NCBI RefSeq assembly: GCF_003002095.1
Contig: NZ_PVZC01000008.1
Span: 62,001 to 126,000 of the forward strand
From: Allonocardiopsis opalescens
GTDB lineage: Bacteria > Actinomycetota > Actinomycetes > Streptosporangiales > Streptosporangiaceae
Length of the DNA stretch: 64,000 bases
Direction: 5' to 3'
A program made the position numbers and the translations under genes. Below, piece after piece: positions 26,758 through 33,661 of the stretch; within the stretch, counting starts at the first letter, position 1, and every line of letters begins with the position of its first letter. Below the pieces are notes generated by a model that was not told where the DNA came from, made no database searches, and was given only the letters and a program-made list of their open reading frames with translations.

Positions 26758-26935
26758 GGTTGCTCCCTGGTGAAGACGGGTGTGGCCGGGTGCCCGGACG
26801 GGCGCCCGCCCCCGATGCTATCGCCGTACGGCCCGCACCCGGCGCGATTACCCGGCCCGCCCGCCGGAGGGGGGCGGGAGCGCGGGACGGGGGTCACCAG
26901 GGGTGCCGCCTGGGGGCGGCGGTCGAGGGCGGCGC

Positions 26936-26971
26936 GCGGTGCGCACCCGCTCCGGCGGCCGCGCGCACCGC
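26936..26971. terminator. possible terminator after the SsgA-like gene
   Basis: GCGGTGCGC (26936-26944) pairs with GCGCACCGC (26963-26971) across an 18-base GC-rich loop, 21 bases downstream of the SsgA-like stop. Supported only by the stem. Confidence 0.35.
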
Positions 26972-26991
26972 ACCGCCGCGGGAGCGCGGGG

Positions 26992-27414
26992 CTACGGGCG
27001 GCGGAGGAAGGCGCCGATCTCGGCGTCGATGTCCACGTGGGCGGACTCGCGGCCGGCGGGCACGATCTCGTAGGTGCGGTGCAGGAACTCGGCGAGCGGC
27101 GAGATGGGGGCGTCGAACTCGGCCTGCCCGAACGGGGACGACAGCGCGATGTTCACGATGCGCTCGCCGTCGTCCGTGGACGGCCACACCTGCACATCGC
27201 CCTCGCCGACCCGGCGCACGATGCCGACGGTGAGCAACTCGCGGGCGAAGATCCACTCGACCGGCTCGTCATCGCCGACGTGGAACGCCATCTGGATGGC
27301 GTAGGGGTCCTCGGCCGTGTAGTGGAGCCGGGCCACCAGCGGAACCGCGGCACGGTCCGGAACAACCAGCCGCAGGCCCAGCTCGGCCGAGGCGGTCGTG
27401 CTGCTACTGTTCAT
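26992..27414 (-). CDS. SsgA/SsgB-like sporulation and cell division protein
   Basis: A 140-residue SsgA-like protein. Its blocks match the family: LGLRLVVPDRAAVPLVARLH, EDPYAIQMAFHVGDDEPVEW, WIFARELLTVG, GDVQVWPSTDDGERIVNIAL and LAEFLHRTYEIVPAG. SsgA-like proteins occur only in morphologically complex actinomycetes; SsgB recruits FtsZ for sporulation septation. Which paralogue this is cannot be settled by eye. ATG 27414 is preferred over TTG 27423 because GAGG is 10 bases from the ATG and only 2 from the TTG. Confidence 0.9.
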   Translation of the reverse strand: MNSSSTTASAELGLRLVVPDRAAVPLVARLHYTAEDPYAIQMAFHVGDDEPVEWIFARELLTVGIVRRVGEGDVQVWPSTDDGERIVNIALSSPFGQAEFDAPISPLAEFLHRTYEIVPAGRESAHVDIDAEIGAFLRRP

Positions 27415-27822
27415 CGTCGCCAAACCTCAAGTAGTCGGGTCCCGCCCAGGGGCAGGCGGGGCAGCTTGCACTGTCACCTGCTCCCGACGACGGGGACCAG
27501 CTTCCATGACGCTCAACCGCGAAAAGTCTCCGCGAGATTCCGCGAGGCGGCCGCACGCCACCCCCTCCGCAGGCATCAGACCATCCTGACCTGCGGAAAC
27601 ACGAAGCGTCATGATCTTGGATGTGTGCGGGGTCACTCCCCTGGGTGACGGCCATAACCGCAGGTCACAGCGGCTACAGAACCGACCACACGCGAGGGTA
27701 CTGCCTCCCCGCCACCCTCCAACGCACGGCACCGCCCGAACCATCCCGCCGCGGCCCGCAATCCATGCGCGACCACCCCGCGCGATGCGCTAACCTTTTC
27801 CCATCAGGCCCTCCGGGGCCGA
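27415..27822. other. 408-base intergenic region between the SsgA-like gene and tRNA-Val
   Basis: No gene is supported. It must carry the promoter and leader of the SsgA-like gene and the promoter of tRNA-Val. GC content is visibly lower around 27480-27620 than in neighbouring coding DNA, consistent with regulatory sequence; I found no convincing operator. Confidence 0.4.
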
Positions 27823-27894
27823 GGGCGATTGGCGCAGTGGTAGCGCGCTTCGTTCACACCGAAGAGGTCACTGGTTCGAACCCAGTATCGCCCA
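27823..27894 (+). tRNA. tRNA-Val (anticodon CAC)
   Basis: A 72-base cloverleaf. The acceptor stem is GGGCGAT/ATCGCCC and the D arm GCGC-AGTGGTA-GCGC. The anticodon stem-loop CTTCG-TTCACAC-CGAAG exposes CAC, and the T arm CTGG-TTCGAAC-CCAG is followed by discriminator A. CCA is not encoded. Confidence 0.96.
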
Positions 27895-27905
27895 CTCGAC
27901 TCTGG

Positions 27906-27958
27906 CGACCCGTGCTCGCAAGCCGTTGGCTTGCTCGCCGGGTCGTCTCGTTGTTTTT
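27906..27958 (+). terminator. intrinsic terminator of tRNA-Val
   Basis: An outer stem CGACCCG/CGGGTCG (27906-27912 with 27939-27945) encloses an inner stem GCAAGCC/GGCTTGC (27918-27924 with 27928-27934). It is followed shortly by TTGTTTTT (27951-27958). This is the only classical hairpin plus T-tract terminator I found in the window. Confidence 0.75.
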
Positions 27959-27959
27959 C

Positions 27960-28009
27960 CCGGGGGCATGGCCCCCGGAGCCCCCGCACCAGGGGGCTTT
28001 GCCCCCTGG
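27960..28009. repeat. pair of short perfect GC hairpins
   Basis: CCGGGGGC-ATG-GCCCCCGG (27960-27978) and CCAGGGGGC-TTT-GCCCCCTGG (27989-28009) stand side by side between the tRNA terminator and the tandem 101-bp repeats. Both are perfect stems with 3-base loops. They look like members of a REP-like hairpin family rather than terminators, having no downstream T-run. Confidence 0.5.
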
Positions 28010-28028
28010 ACCCCCTCACCCCCACATC

Positions 28029-28330
28029 GTTGAGGTCTCACCATTGCGATGTGGGGTTCCTTGGATCTGGTGGGCGGGCGGCCGTCGTTCGCCCTGTGGG
28101 GCTGCGCCCCTCGCCCCCGGAACGGGCTGGTTGAGGTCCCACCTTTGCGATGTGAGGTTCCTTGGATCTAGTGGGCGGACGGCCGTCGTTCGCCCTGTGG
28201 GGCTGCGCCCCTCGCCCCCGGAACGGGCTGGTTGAGGTCTCACCATTGCGATGTGGGGTTCCTTGGATCTGGTGGGCGGACGGCCGTCGTTCGCGCTGTG
28301 GGGCTGGGCCCCTCGCCCCGGAACGGGCTG
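28029..28330. repeat. three tandem copies of a 101-bp repeat
   Basis: Copies at 28029-28129, 28130-28230 and 28231-28330 (101, 101 and 100 bp) each start GTTGAGGTCTCACC or a variant and end CGGAACGGGCTG. They differ at only a few positions each. Every unit contains a GGGGCTGCGCCCC-type hairpin (GGGGCTGGGCCCC in the third). Short ORFs recur in each copy but lack ribosome sites and are not credible. The array lies between tRNA-Val and the conservon. Confidence 0.9.
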
Positions 28331-28632
28331 ATGGCCCGCATCAGCGGTACTGGTCTTCGGAAGGGCCGGGGCGGACGGGTTGTTCGGTGTGAGCGAAGTG
28401 GTCGGCCGAGTGCCGGACGTGGCAGTCCGTGACGGGTTTGCGGCGACGGAGCGGATCGGGGTGGCCACGGACGGACAAATGCGGGCTGAACGGGCGTGAT
28501 GATCTGGCAGACGGTTCCGGTGTGTGAGTAGTGTGACGGAATGCCCGTTCTGGTGTGTCCGAAGGTCTCGATGCGCCGTGGGCGTGGGCGTTCCCGCTCG
28601 TCCGACTCACGCTGAGGAAGTCTCCGGCCGCC
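28331..28632. other. 302-base intergenic region upstream of cvnA
   Basis: No gene is supported. It should hold the conservon promoter. The last 130 bases (from about 28500) have GTGTGAGTAGTGTGACGG and lower GC. I see no convincing operator. Confidence 0.35.
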
Positions 28633-30969
28633 ATGAAGACCCGCCGACGCCGCTCCATCAGGTCGCGACTGATCGCGCTCGTCCTGGTCCCCAGCACGGC
28701 GCTGGTGCTGCTGTGGTCCTTCGTGATGGGCACCAGCCTGAACACGGCGCTGAACCTGCTCGCGATGGACGCCCTGGTGAGCCAGGCGACGGTGCCCGCG
28801 CAGGACGTCATGAGCCAGCTCCAGCTGGAGCGGGCCACCACCGCCCGGTACTTCGGCGCCCGCGCCGCCGGGCACGACCCCGCCGAGGACGCCATGCTGG
28901 CGACCCGCGCGGCCACCGACGACGCCATCGAGATCTGGCGGCAGGCGTACGCCTCCGTCGACTTCGACCGGGCCCCCGAGCACTTCGAGCGCCGGATGCG
29001 CGACTTCGACACCGCGCTCGACGGGCTCGACCAACACCGCGAGGCGCTGGACACGGGCTCGCCCACCCGCGTCCAGACGATGGGCTACTTCAACGAGATC
29101 GGCGAGCGGGTGCTGCGCATCCTGGACGCCCAGACCGCGCTGCCCGACCCCGACATGGCCTACCAGGCCGGCAACCTGGTCACCCTGGTGCGGGCCCGCG
29201 AGCTGATCGACCAGGAGGGCGCCCTGCTGGCGTGGGTCTTCGCCTCGGGGCGGCTGACCACCGAGGACCACGCCGAGTTCTCCCGGCTGGTCGGCGCGCA
29301 GCGCTACGTGTACTCGCGGATCACCTCCGAGCTGCCCGAGACGCAGTACCAGGAGTACGTCGCGGTCACCGAGACCGACGCCTTCCGCACCATCCGGGAG
29401 CTGGAGAACGAGATCATCGGCTCCCGGGCCGGCGATGCCCTGCCCGTCGCCTCGATGACCTGGGACACCTCCCGGGAGGCGCTGGACGCGCAGCTGCGCG
29501 CGCTCGAGGACAGCTGGCTGGAGGTCATCTCGGGCACCTCGCTGCGCTACGCCGGCAGCCTGATCCAGCAGATCGCGCTGGGCACCGCCGCCGGCCTGCT
29601 GCTGGTCGGCGGCTCGATCGTCTTCTCCACCCGGGTCACCCGCCGGCTGATCGGCCGGCTCAGCGGCCTGCGCGAGGCGACGCTGCGGCTGGCCGAGGAG
29701 CGGCTGCCCTCGGTGGTGGCGCGGCTGCGGCGCGGCGAGGACATCGACGTGGACGCCGAGGCGCCCGAACTGCCGCACGACGACGACGAGATCGGCGCGG
29801 TGGCGGGCGCCTTCAACGCGGCGCAGCGCACCGCCGTCGAGGCCGCCGTCGACCAGGCCCGGCTGCGCGAGTCCGTGCGCAGCGTCTTCCTGAACCTGGC
29901 GCACCGCACCCAGGCGCTGGTGCACCGGCAGCTGAAGCTGCTGGACGGCATGCAGCGCCGCGAGCGCTCCCCCGACGAGCTGGAGGAGCTGTTCCAGGTC
30001 GACCACCTCGCCACCCGGATGCGCAGGAACGCCGAGAACCTGATCGTGCTGGGCGGCGCGCTGCCCGGCCGCCGCTGGCGCAGCCCGATCGCGCTGCGCG
30101 ACGTCAGCCGCGCCGCCGCCACCGAGATCGAGTCCTACGCGCGGGTGTCGCTGCTGCCGATGCCGCAGGTGGCGCTGATCGGCCCGGCCGTCGCCGACTC
30201 CATCCACCTGCTCGCCGAGCTGCTGGAGAACGCCACCGCCTTCTCCCCGCCGCACACCCCGGTGCAGGTGCGCGGCGAGTCCGTCGCCGAGGGCTTCGCG
30301 CTGGCCATCGAGGACCGCGGCATCGGCATGGACGACGACAAGCTCGCCGCCGCCAACGAGCTGCTGACCCGCCCGCCCGAGTTCGACGTGATCGGGGTGA
30401 CCGAGGAGTCGCGGCTCGGCCTGTTCGTGGTGGCCATGCTGGCGCACCGCCACGGCATCGCGGTCACGCTGAACCGCTCGCCCTACGGCGGCACCCAGGC
30501 GACGGTGCTGTTCCCCTCCGAGCTGCTGACCGAGCCCGCCGAGGGCCCGGGCGGCACCGGCCCGCTGCCGACGCGCCGCCGCCGCGCCGCCGGCGGCGCC
30601 CCCTCCGACGGCTCCAATGTCGCGGTGCTGCCCAGCCGGCGCCCCGCGTCCGCGCCGCGCCCGGCCCGCCCGGCGCCGCAGGAAGGCGCCGCCGGCTCCG
30701 GCGCGGCCCCCGACTCCGAGTACCGGGGGCTGCCGCGCCGGCGGCGCCAGAACGGCCTCGCGCCGCGGCCGGGCGCCCGGCACCGCGCCCCCGAGGGGGG
30801 CGACGCCCCGGCGCCGAGCGCTCCCGAGCGCTCCCCCGAGGAGATGCGGCGCAGATTGTCGGCCTACCAGCGCGGTACGCTGCGTGGTCGCGAGGAGGAG
30901 CCGGGCTCCGCCCCTCCTCCCGGCCCCGGTGCGGAGAGCGGCCGCGTCCCCGACACGAACGACACGTGA
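28633..30969 (+). CDS. cvnA: conservon sensor histidine kinase-like protein CvnA
   Basis: A 778-residue membrane sensor. TM1 is LIALVLVPSTALVLLWSF (about 14-31). An extracytoplasmic helical domain of the nitrate/nitrite-sensing type spans to about 305. TM2 is IALGTAAGLLLVGGSIVF (about 313-330), followed by a HAMP-like linker. The dimerisation region VFLNLAHRTQALVHRQ is near 415-430. The ATPase domain has an N-box in ELLENATAFSPPHTP and G-boxes DRGIGMDD and LGLFVVAMLAHRHG. The C-terminal ~170 residues are Pro/Arg-rich and disordered. Conservons pair such kinases with a roadblock protein, DUF742 and a small GTPase, all present next. Confidence 0.92.
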   Translation: MKTRRRRSIRSRLIALVLVPSTALVLLWSFVMGTSLNTALNLLAMDALVSQATVPAQDVMSQLQLERATTARYFGARAAGHDPAEDAMLATRAATDDAIEIWRQAYASVDFDRAPEHFERRMRDFDTALDGLDQHREALDTGSPTRVQTMGYFNEIGERVLRILDAQTALPDPDMAYQAGNLVTLVRARELIDQEGALLAWVFASGRLTTEDHAEFSRLVGAQRYVYSRITSELPETQYQEYVAVTETDAFRTIRELENEIIGSRAGDALPVASMTWDTSREALDAQLRALEDSWLEVISGTSLRYAGSLIQQIALGTAAGLLLVGGSIVFSTRVTRRLIGRLSGLREATLRLAEERLPSVVARLRRGEDIDVDAEAPELPHDDDEIGAVAGAFNAAQRTAVEAAVDQARLRESVRSVFLNLAHRTQALVHRQLKLLDGMQRRERSPDELEELFQVDHLATRMRRNAENLIVLGGALPGRRWRSPIALRDVSRAAATEIESYARVSLLPMPQVALIGPAVADSIHLLAELLENATAFSPPHTPVQVRGESVAEGFALAIEDRGIGMDDDKLAAANELLTRPPEFDVIGVTEESRLGLFVVAMLAHRHGIAVTLNRSPYGGTQATVLFPSELLTEPAEGPGGTGPLPTRRRRAAGGAPSDGSNVAVLPSRRPASAPRPARPAPQEGAAGSGAAPDSEYRGLPRRRRQNGLAPRPGARHRAPEGGDAPAPSAPERSPEEMRRRLSAYQRGTLRGREEEPGSAPPPGPGAESGRVPDTNDT

Positions 30970-30986
30970 GAGTGGAAGGTGTGTTA

Positions 30987-31427
30987 ATGGACCGAACCGC
31001 GCAGGGCTCGCACCGCAACGAGCTCGGCTGGCTGCTGGACGACCTGGTCACCCGGGTCGCCAACACCCGCTTCGCCATCGTCCTGTCCAATGACGGCCTG
31101 CTGCTGGGCACCTCCAAGGAGCTGCCGCGCGACGACGCCGAGCACCTCGCCGCCGTCGCGTCCGGCTTCCAGAGCCTGGCCAAGGGGGCGAGCCGGCACT
31201 TCGACGCGGGCGGGGTGCGGCAGACCATCGTGGAGATGGACGGCGCCTACCTCTTCGTCACGGCCGCCGGCGACGGCGCCTGCCTGGCCGTGCTCGGCGA
31301 CGCCGATTCCGACGTGGGCATGGTGGCCTACGAGATGAACATGCTGGTGAAGAGGGTCGGTCAGCTGCTGGCCACCGCCCCTCGGCAGCCGGCGGGGGCG
31401 TTCGGGGACCAGGGGTCCGCGGACTGA
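30987..31427 (+). CDS. cvnB: conservon roadblock/LC7 protein CvnB
   Basis: A 146-residue roadblock/LC7-domain protein (NELGWLLDDLVTRVANTRFA, LSNDGLLLGTSKELPRDDAE, GDGACLAVLGDADSDVGMVA). In conservons it is thought to act as regulator or GTPase-activating partner of CvnD at the membrane. ATG 30987 has GGAAGG upstream. It lies 17 bases after cvnA and 15 before cvnC. Confidence 0.94.
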   Translation: MDRTAQGSHRNELGWLLDDLVTRVANTRFAIVLSNDGLLLGTSKELPRDDAEHLAAVASGFQSLAKGASRHFDAGGVRQTIVEMDGAYLFVTAAGDGACLAVLGDADSDVGMVAYEMNMLVKRVGQLLATAPRQPAGAFGDQGSAD

Positions 31428-31442
31428 CCTGGGGAGGGTGAC

Positions 31443-31814
31443 ATGTCGTCGTCCGACAACGTCTGGTTCGATGACGAAGCCGGCCCGCTGATCCGGCCGT
31501 ACGCGATGACGCGCGGGCGGACCCAGCCGACCCGGGACGACTTCGACGTGGTCTCGATCGTGGTGCGCGTCGGCGGCGCCCGGCAGGACGCTCCGCTGGA
31601 CCCCGAGCACCAGGCGGTGCTCGACATGTGCGCCTCGCCGCTGTCGGTCGCCGAGATCGCCTCGCACCTGGACTACCCGATCGGGGTGGTCAAGGTGCTG
31701 CTCGGCGACCTGCTCGACCAGGGCCTGATCGTGTCGCGGACCCCGGCGGCGCGCGCCAACCGCCCCAGTATGAACGTGCTCAGCGCGGTGCTGGACGGCA
31801 TCCGTGCACTCTGA
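31443..31814 (+). CDS. cvnC: conservon DUF742 protein CvnC
   Basis: A 123-residue DUF742 protein. Features are LIRPYAMTRGRTQPTRDDFD at the N terminus and a winged-helix-like segment (CASPLSVAEIASHLDYPIGV and VLLGDLLDQGLIVSRTP). It ends MNVLSAVLDGIRAL. DUF742 proteins are constant conservon members and may link the GTPase to gene expression. GGGGAGGG precedes ATG 31443. Its end overlaps the cvnD start by 11 bases. Confidence 0.94.
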   Translation: MSSSDNVWFDDEAGPLIRPYAMTRGRTQPTRDDFDVVSIVVRVGGARQDAPLDPEHQAVLDMCASPLSVAEIASHLDYPIGVVKVLLGDLLDQGLIVSRTPAARANRPSMNVLSAVLDGIRAL

Positions 31815-32418
31815 GCCGACGCGCGCCGACGACACGCTGCCCGAGGCGCTGAAGATCCTGGTATCCGGCGGCTTCGGGGTGGGCAAGACGACCTTCGTCG
31901 GCGCGGTGAGCGAGATCGCGCCGCTGCGCACGGAGGAGAACCTCACCGCCGAGAGCATCGGCGTGGACGACCTCGGCGGGGTCGACGGCAAGAGCACCAC
32001 CACCGTGGCGATGGACTTCGGCCGGATCACCGTCAGCCCGCGGCTGCGGGTCTACCTGTTCGGCACGCCCGGCCAGCACCGCTTCTGGTTCATGTGGGAG
32101 GAACTGGCGCTGGGCGCGCTCGGCGCGGTGGTGCTCGCCGACACCCGCAGGCTGGCCGACTGCTTCCACGCGATCGACTTCTTCGAGCAGCGCGGACTGC
32201 CTTTCGTGGTGGCGGTGAACCGCTTCGAGGGCGCTCCCGTGCACCCGCTGGCCGATGTTGCGGTGGCGCTGGACCTGGCGCCCTCGGTGCCGGTGATCGC
32301 CTGCGACGCCCGCGAGCGCGCCTCGGTCAAGGAGGTGCTGTCGGCGCTGCTGCTGCACGTGATGGCCGCCGACGGCGGCGCGGCGCCCGAGCGCCACCCG
32401 CAGCCGCAGCCCGGCTGA
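31804..32418 (+). CDS. cvnD: conservon small GTPase CvnD
   Basis: A 204-residue Ras-like/MglA-type GTPase. The P-loop is SGGFGVGKTTFVGAV (residues about 20-34), the switch 2 region LFGTPGQHRFWFMW and the base-recognition motif NRFEGAP in place of NKxD. The GTG at 31804 lies inside the end of cvnC, so translation is coupled. It completes the cvnABCD set, which in Streptomyces affects development and antibiotic production. Confidence 0.94.
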   Translation: MHSEPTRADDTLPEALKILVSGGFGVGKTTFVGAVSEIAPLRTEENLTAESIGVDDLGGVDGKSTTTVAMDFGRITVSPRLRVYLFGTPGQHRFWFMWEELALGALGAVVLADTRRLADCFHAIDFFEQRGLPFVVAVNRFEGAPVHPLADVAVALDLAPSVPVIACDARERASVKEVLSALLLHVMAADGGAAPERHPQPQPG

Positions 32419-32429
32419 GCCGCCGCTGA

Positions 32430-33275
32430 TCAGGGGTCGCGCAGGTCCGCGGAGTGCTTGGCGAAGGACTCCATCACCGCCTGGGTGACGCTGCCCGGCG
32501 CCGGCCGCAGCGCCGCGCCGTCGACCGAGCGCACCGGCTGGACGTCGCGGACGGTGGAGGTGAGGAAGACCTCGGAGGCGGTGGTCAGCACCTCCGGCTC
32601 CAGGTCGGCCTCCTCGCCGCCGAACCACTCCAGCACCAGTTCGCGGGTGATCCCGGCCAGGCAGCCCGAGGACAGCGGCGGGGTGAGCAGCCGGCCGTCC
32701 AGCACCGCGAAGACGTTGCTGCCGGTGCCCTCGCAGAGCCGGCCCGCGGTGTTGGCGAAGACCGCCTCGTTCGCGCCGCGTTCCTTGGCGTAGGCCAGGG
32801 CGCGGACGTTCTCGGCGTAGGAGGTGGTCTTCAGTCCGGTCAGCGCGCCGCGCTCATTGCGGGTCCACGGCACCACCGCGACGTCGGCGTAGGACTGCCA
32901 GGGCCCGGCGTCGGCCGCGGCGACGACGAAGGTGGGCTCGCCGGGGGTGCGCTCGGAGCCCAGCGGCGCCAGGCCCGCGGTGACGGTGATGCGGACGCGG
33001 GCGCGCTCCAGCGGCGGGCCGGCGTCGAGCACGGCGTGCACGCCGCGCCGGATGTCGTCGAGGTCGGGGCTGCCCAGGCCCAGCCCCTCGGCCGAGCGGG
33101 CGAGCCGGCGCAGGTGGCGGCTGAGCGCGAAGGGGCTGCCGTGGTCGGCCTTCACCGTCTCGAAGACGCCGTCGCCGACGGTGAGGCCGTGGTCGAAGAC
33201 CGAGACGCGCGCCTGCGCCTCCTCGACCAGCCGCCCCGCGCCGCCGCCGGCGCCGCCTCCACCGACCCAGATCAT
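32430..33275 (-). CDS. pabC: aminodeoxychorismate lyase / class IV PLP aminotransferase
   Basis: A 281-residue fold-type IV PLP enzyme. FDHGLTVGDGVFETVKADHG is the family N-terminal block; the Lys expected to bind PLP lies in TGLKTTSYAENVRALAYAKE. Also present are NEAVFANTAGRLCEGTGSNV and VFLTSTVRDVQPV. PabC releases pyruvate from aminodeoxychorismate to give p-aminobenzoate for folate; a branched-chain or D-amino acid aminotransferase is the alternative. ATG 33275 (MIWVGGGG) has GGGAG upstream. It is convergent with cvnD (11-base gap). Confidence 0.85.
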   Translation of the reverse strand: MIWVGGGGAGGGAGRLVEEAQARVSVFDHGLTVGDGVFETVKADHGSPFALSRHLRRLARSAEGLGLGSPDLDDIRRGVHAVLDAGPPLERARVRITVTAGLAPLGSERTPGEPTFVVAAADAGPWQSYADVAVVPWTRNERGALTGLKTTSYAENVRALAYAKERGANEAVFANTAGRLCEGTGSNVFAVLDGRLLTPPLSSGCLAGITRELVLEWFGGEEADLEPEVLTTASEVFLTSTVRDVQPVRSVDGAALRPAPGSVTQAVMESFAKHSADLRDP

Positions 33276-33449
33276 CGCGCTCTCCCGTTCCTCGGCCGCA
33301 CACCGCGGCGACCCGCTGCGACCTGGGCCGCGGCACGGGCGCCGCCCGTCGTCCCCACGGTAGCGCCGCGCGGGGCGCGGTTGGTAACACCGCGGGAATC
33401 CGCTACAGTTCAGGGACAGCGCAGCCGGGCGCACCGCCCGAGGCGCCGC

Positions 33450-33522
33450 GCGGACGTGGCTCAGTTGGTAGAGCATCACCTTGCCAAGGTGAGGGTCGCG
33501 GGTTCGAATCCCGTCGTCCGCT
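33450..33522 (+). tRNA. tRNA-Gly (anticodon GCC)
   Basis: A 73-base cloverleaf. The acceptor stem is GCGGACG/CGTCCGC, the D arm contains GCTCAGTTGGTAGAGC, the anticodon stem-loop TCACC-TTGCCAA-GGTGA exposes GCC, and the T arm is CGGG-TTCGAAT-CCCG. CCA is not encoded. Confidence 0.96.
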
Positions 33523-33527
33523 CCGAT

Positions 33528-33551
33528 ACGGCCGGGAGGCATCCCGGCCGT
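33528..33551 (+). terminator. terminator of tRNA-Gly
   Basis: A perfect 10-bp stem ACGGCCGGGA/TCCCGGCCGT with a GGCA loop, followed by TTTCC, directly after the tRNA. Confidence 0.75.
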
Positions 33552-33661
33552 TTCCGTGTCCTGGTCCGCCGTACCGGTCCCGTCACCGCGCGCATCCGTC
33601 GAACCACCGGTTTCCGCGCGCACGCCTGCCGCATTTCGTAACCCGCCGGTAACATACTGTC

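Noticed and set aside
28029-28330. 101-bp tandem repeats as a CRISPR array
   Set aside because: The units are contiguous and nearly identical, with no unique spacers, the period is too long and no cas gene is present.
27823-28330. tRNA-Val with adjacent repeats as an integrated element's attachment site
   Set aside because: No integrase, excisionase or second copy of the tRNA 3' end is visible downstream; the next genes form an ordinary conservon.
28162-28432. Short open frames repeated in each 101-bp unit as small genes
   Set aside because: They recur only because the DNA repeats, have no ribosome site and translate to low-complexity sequence.
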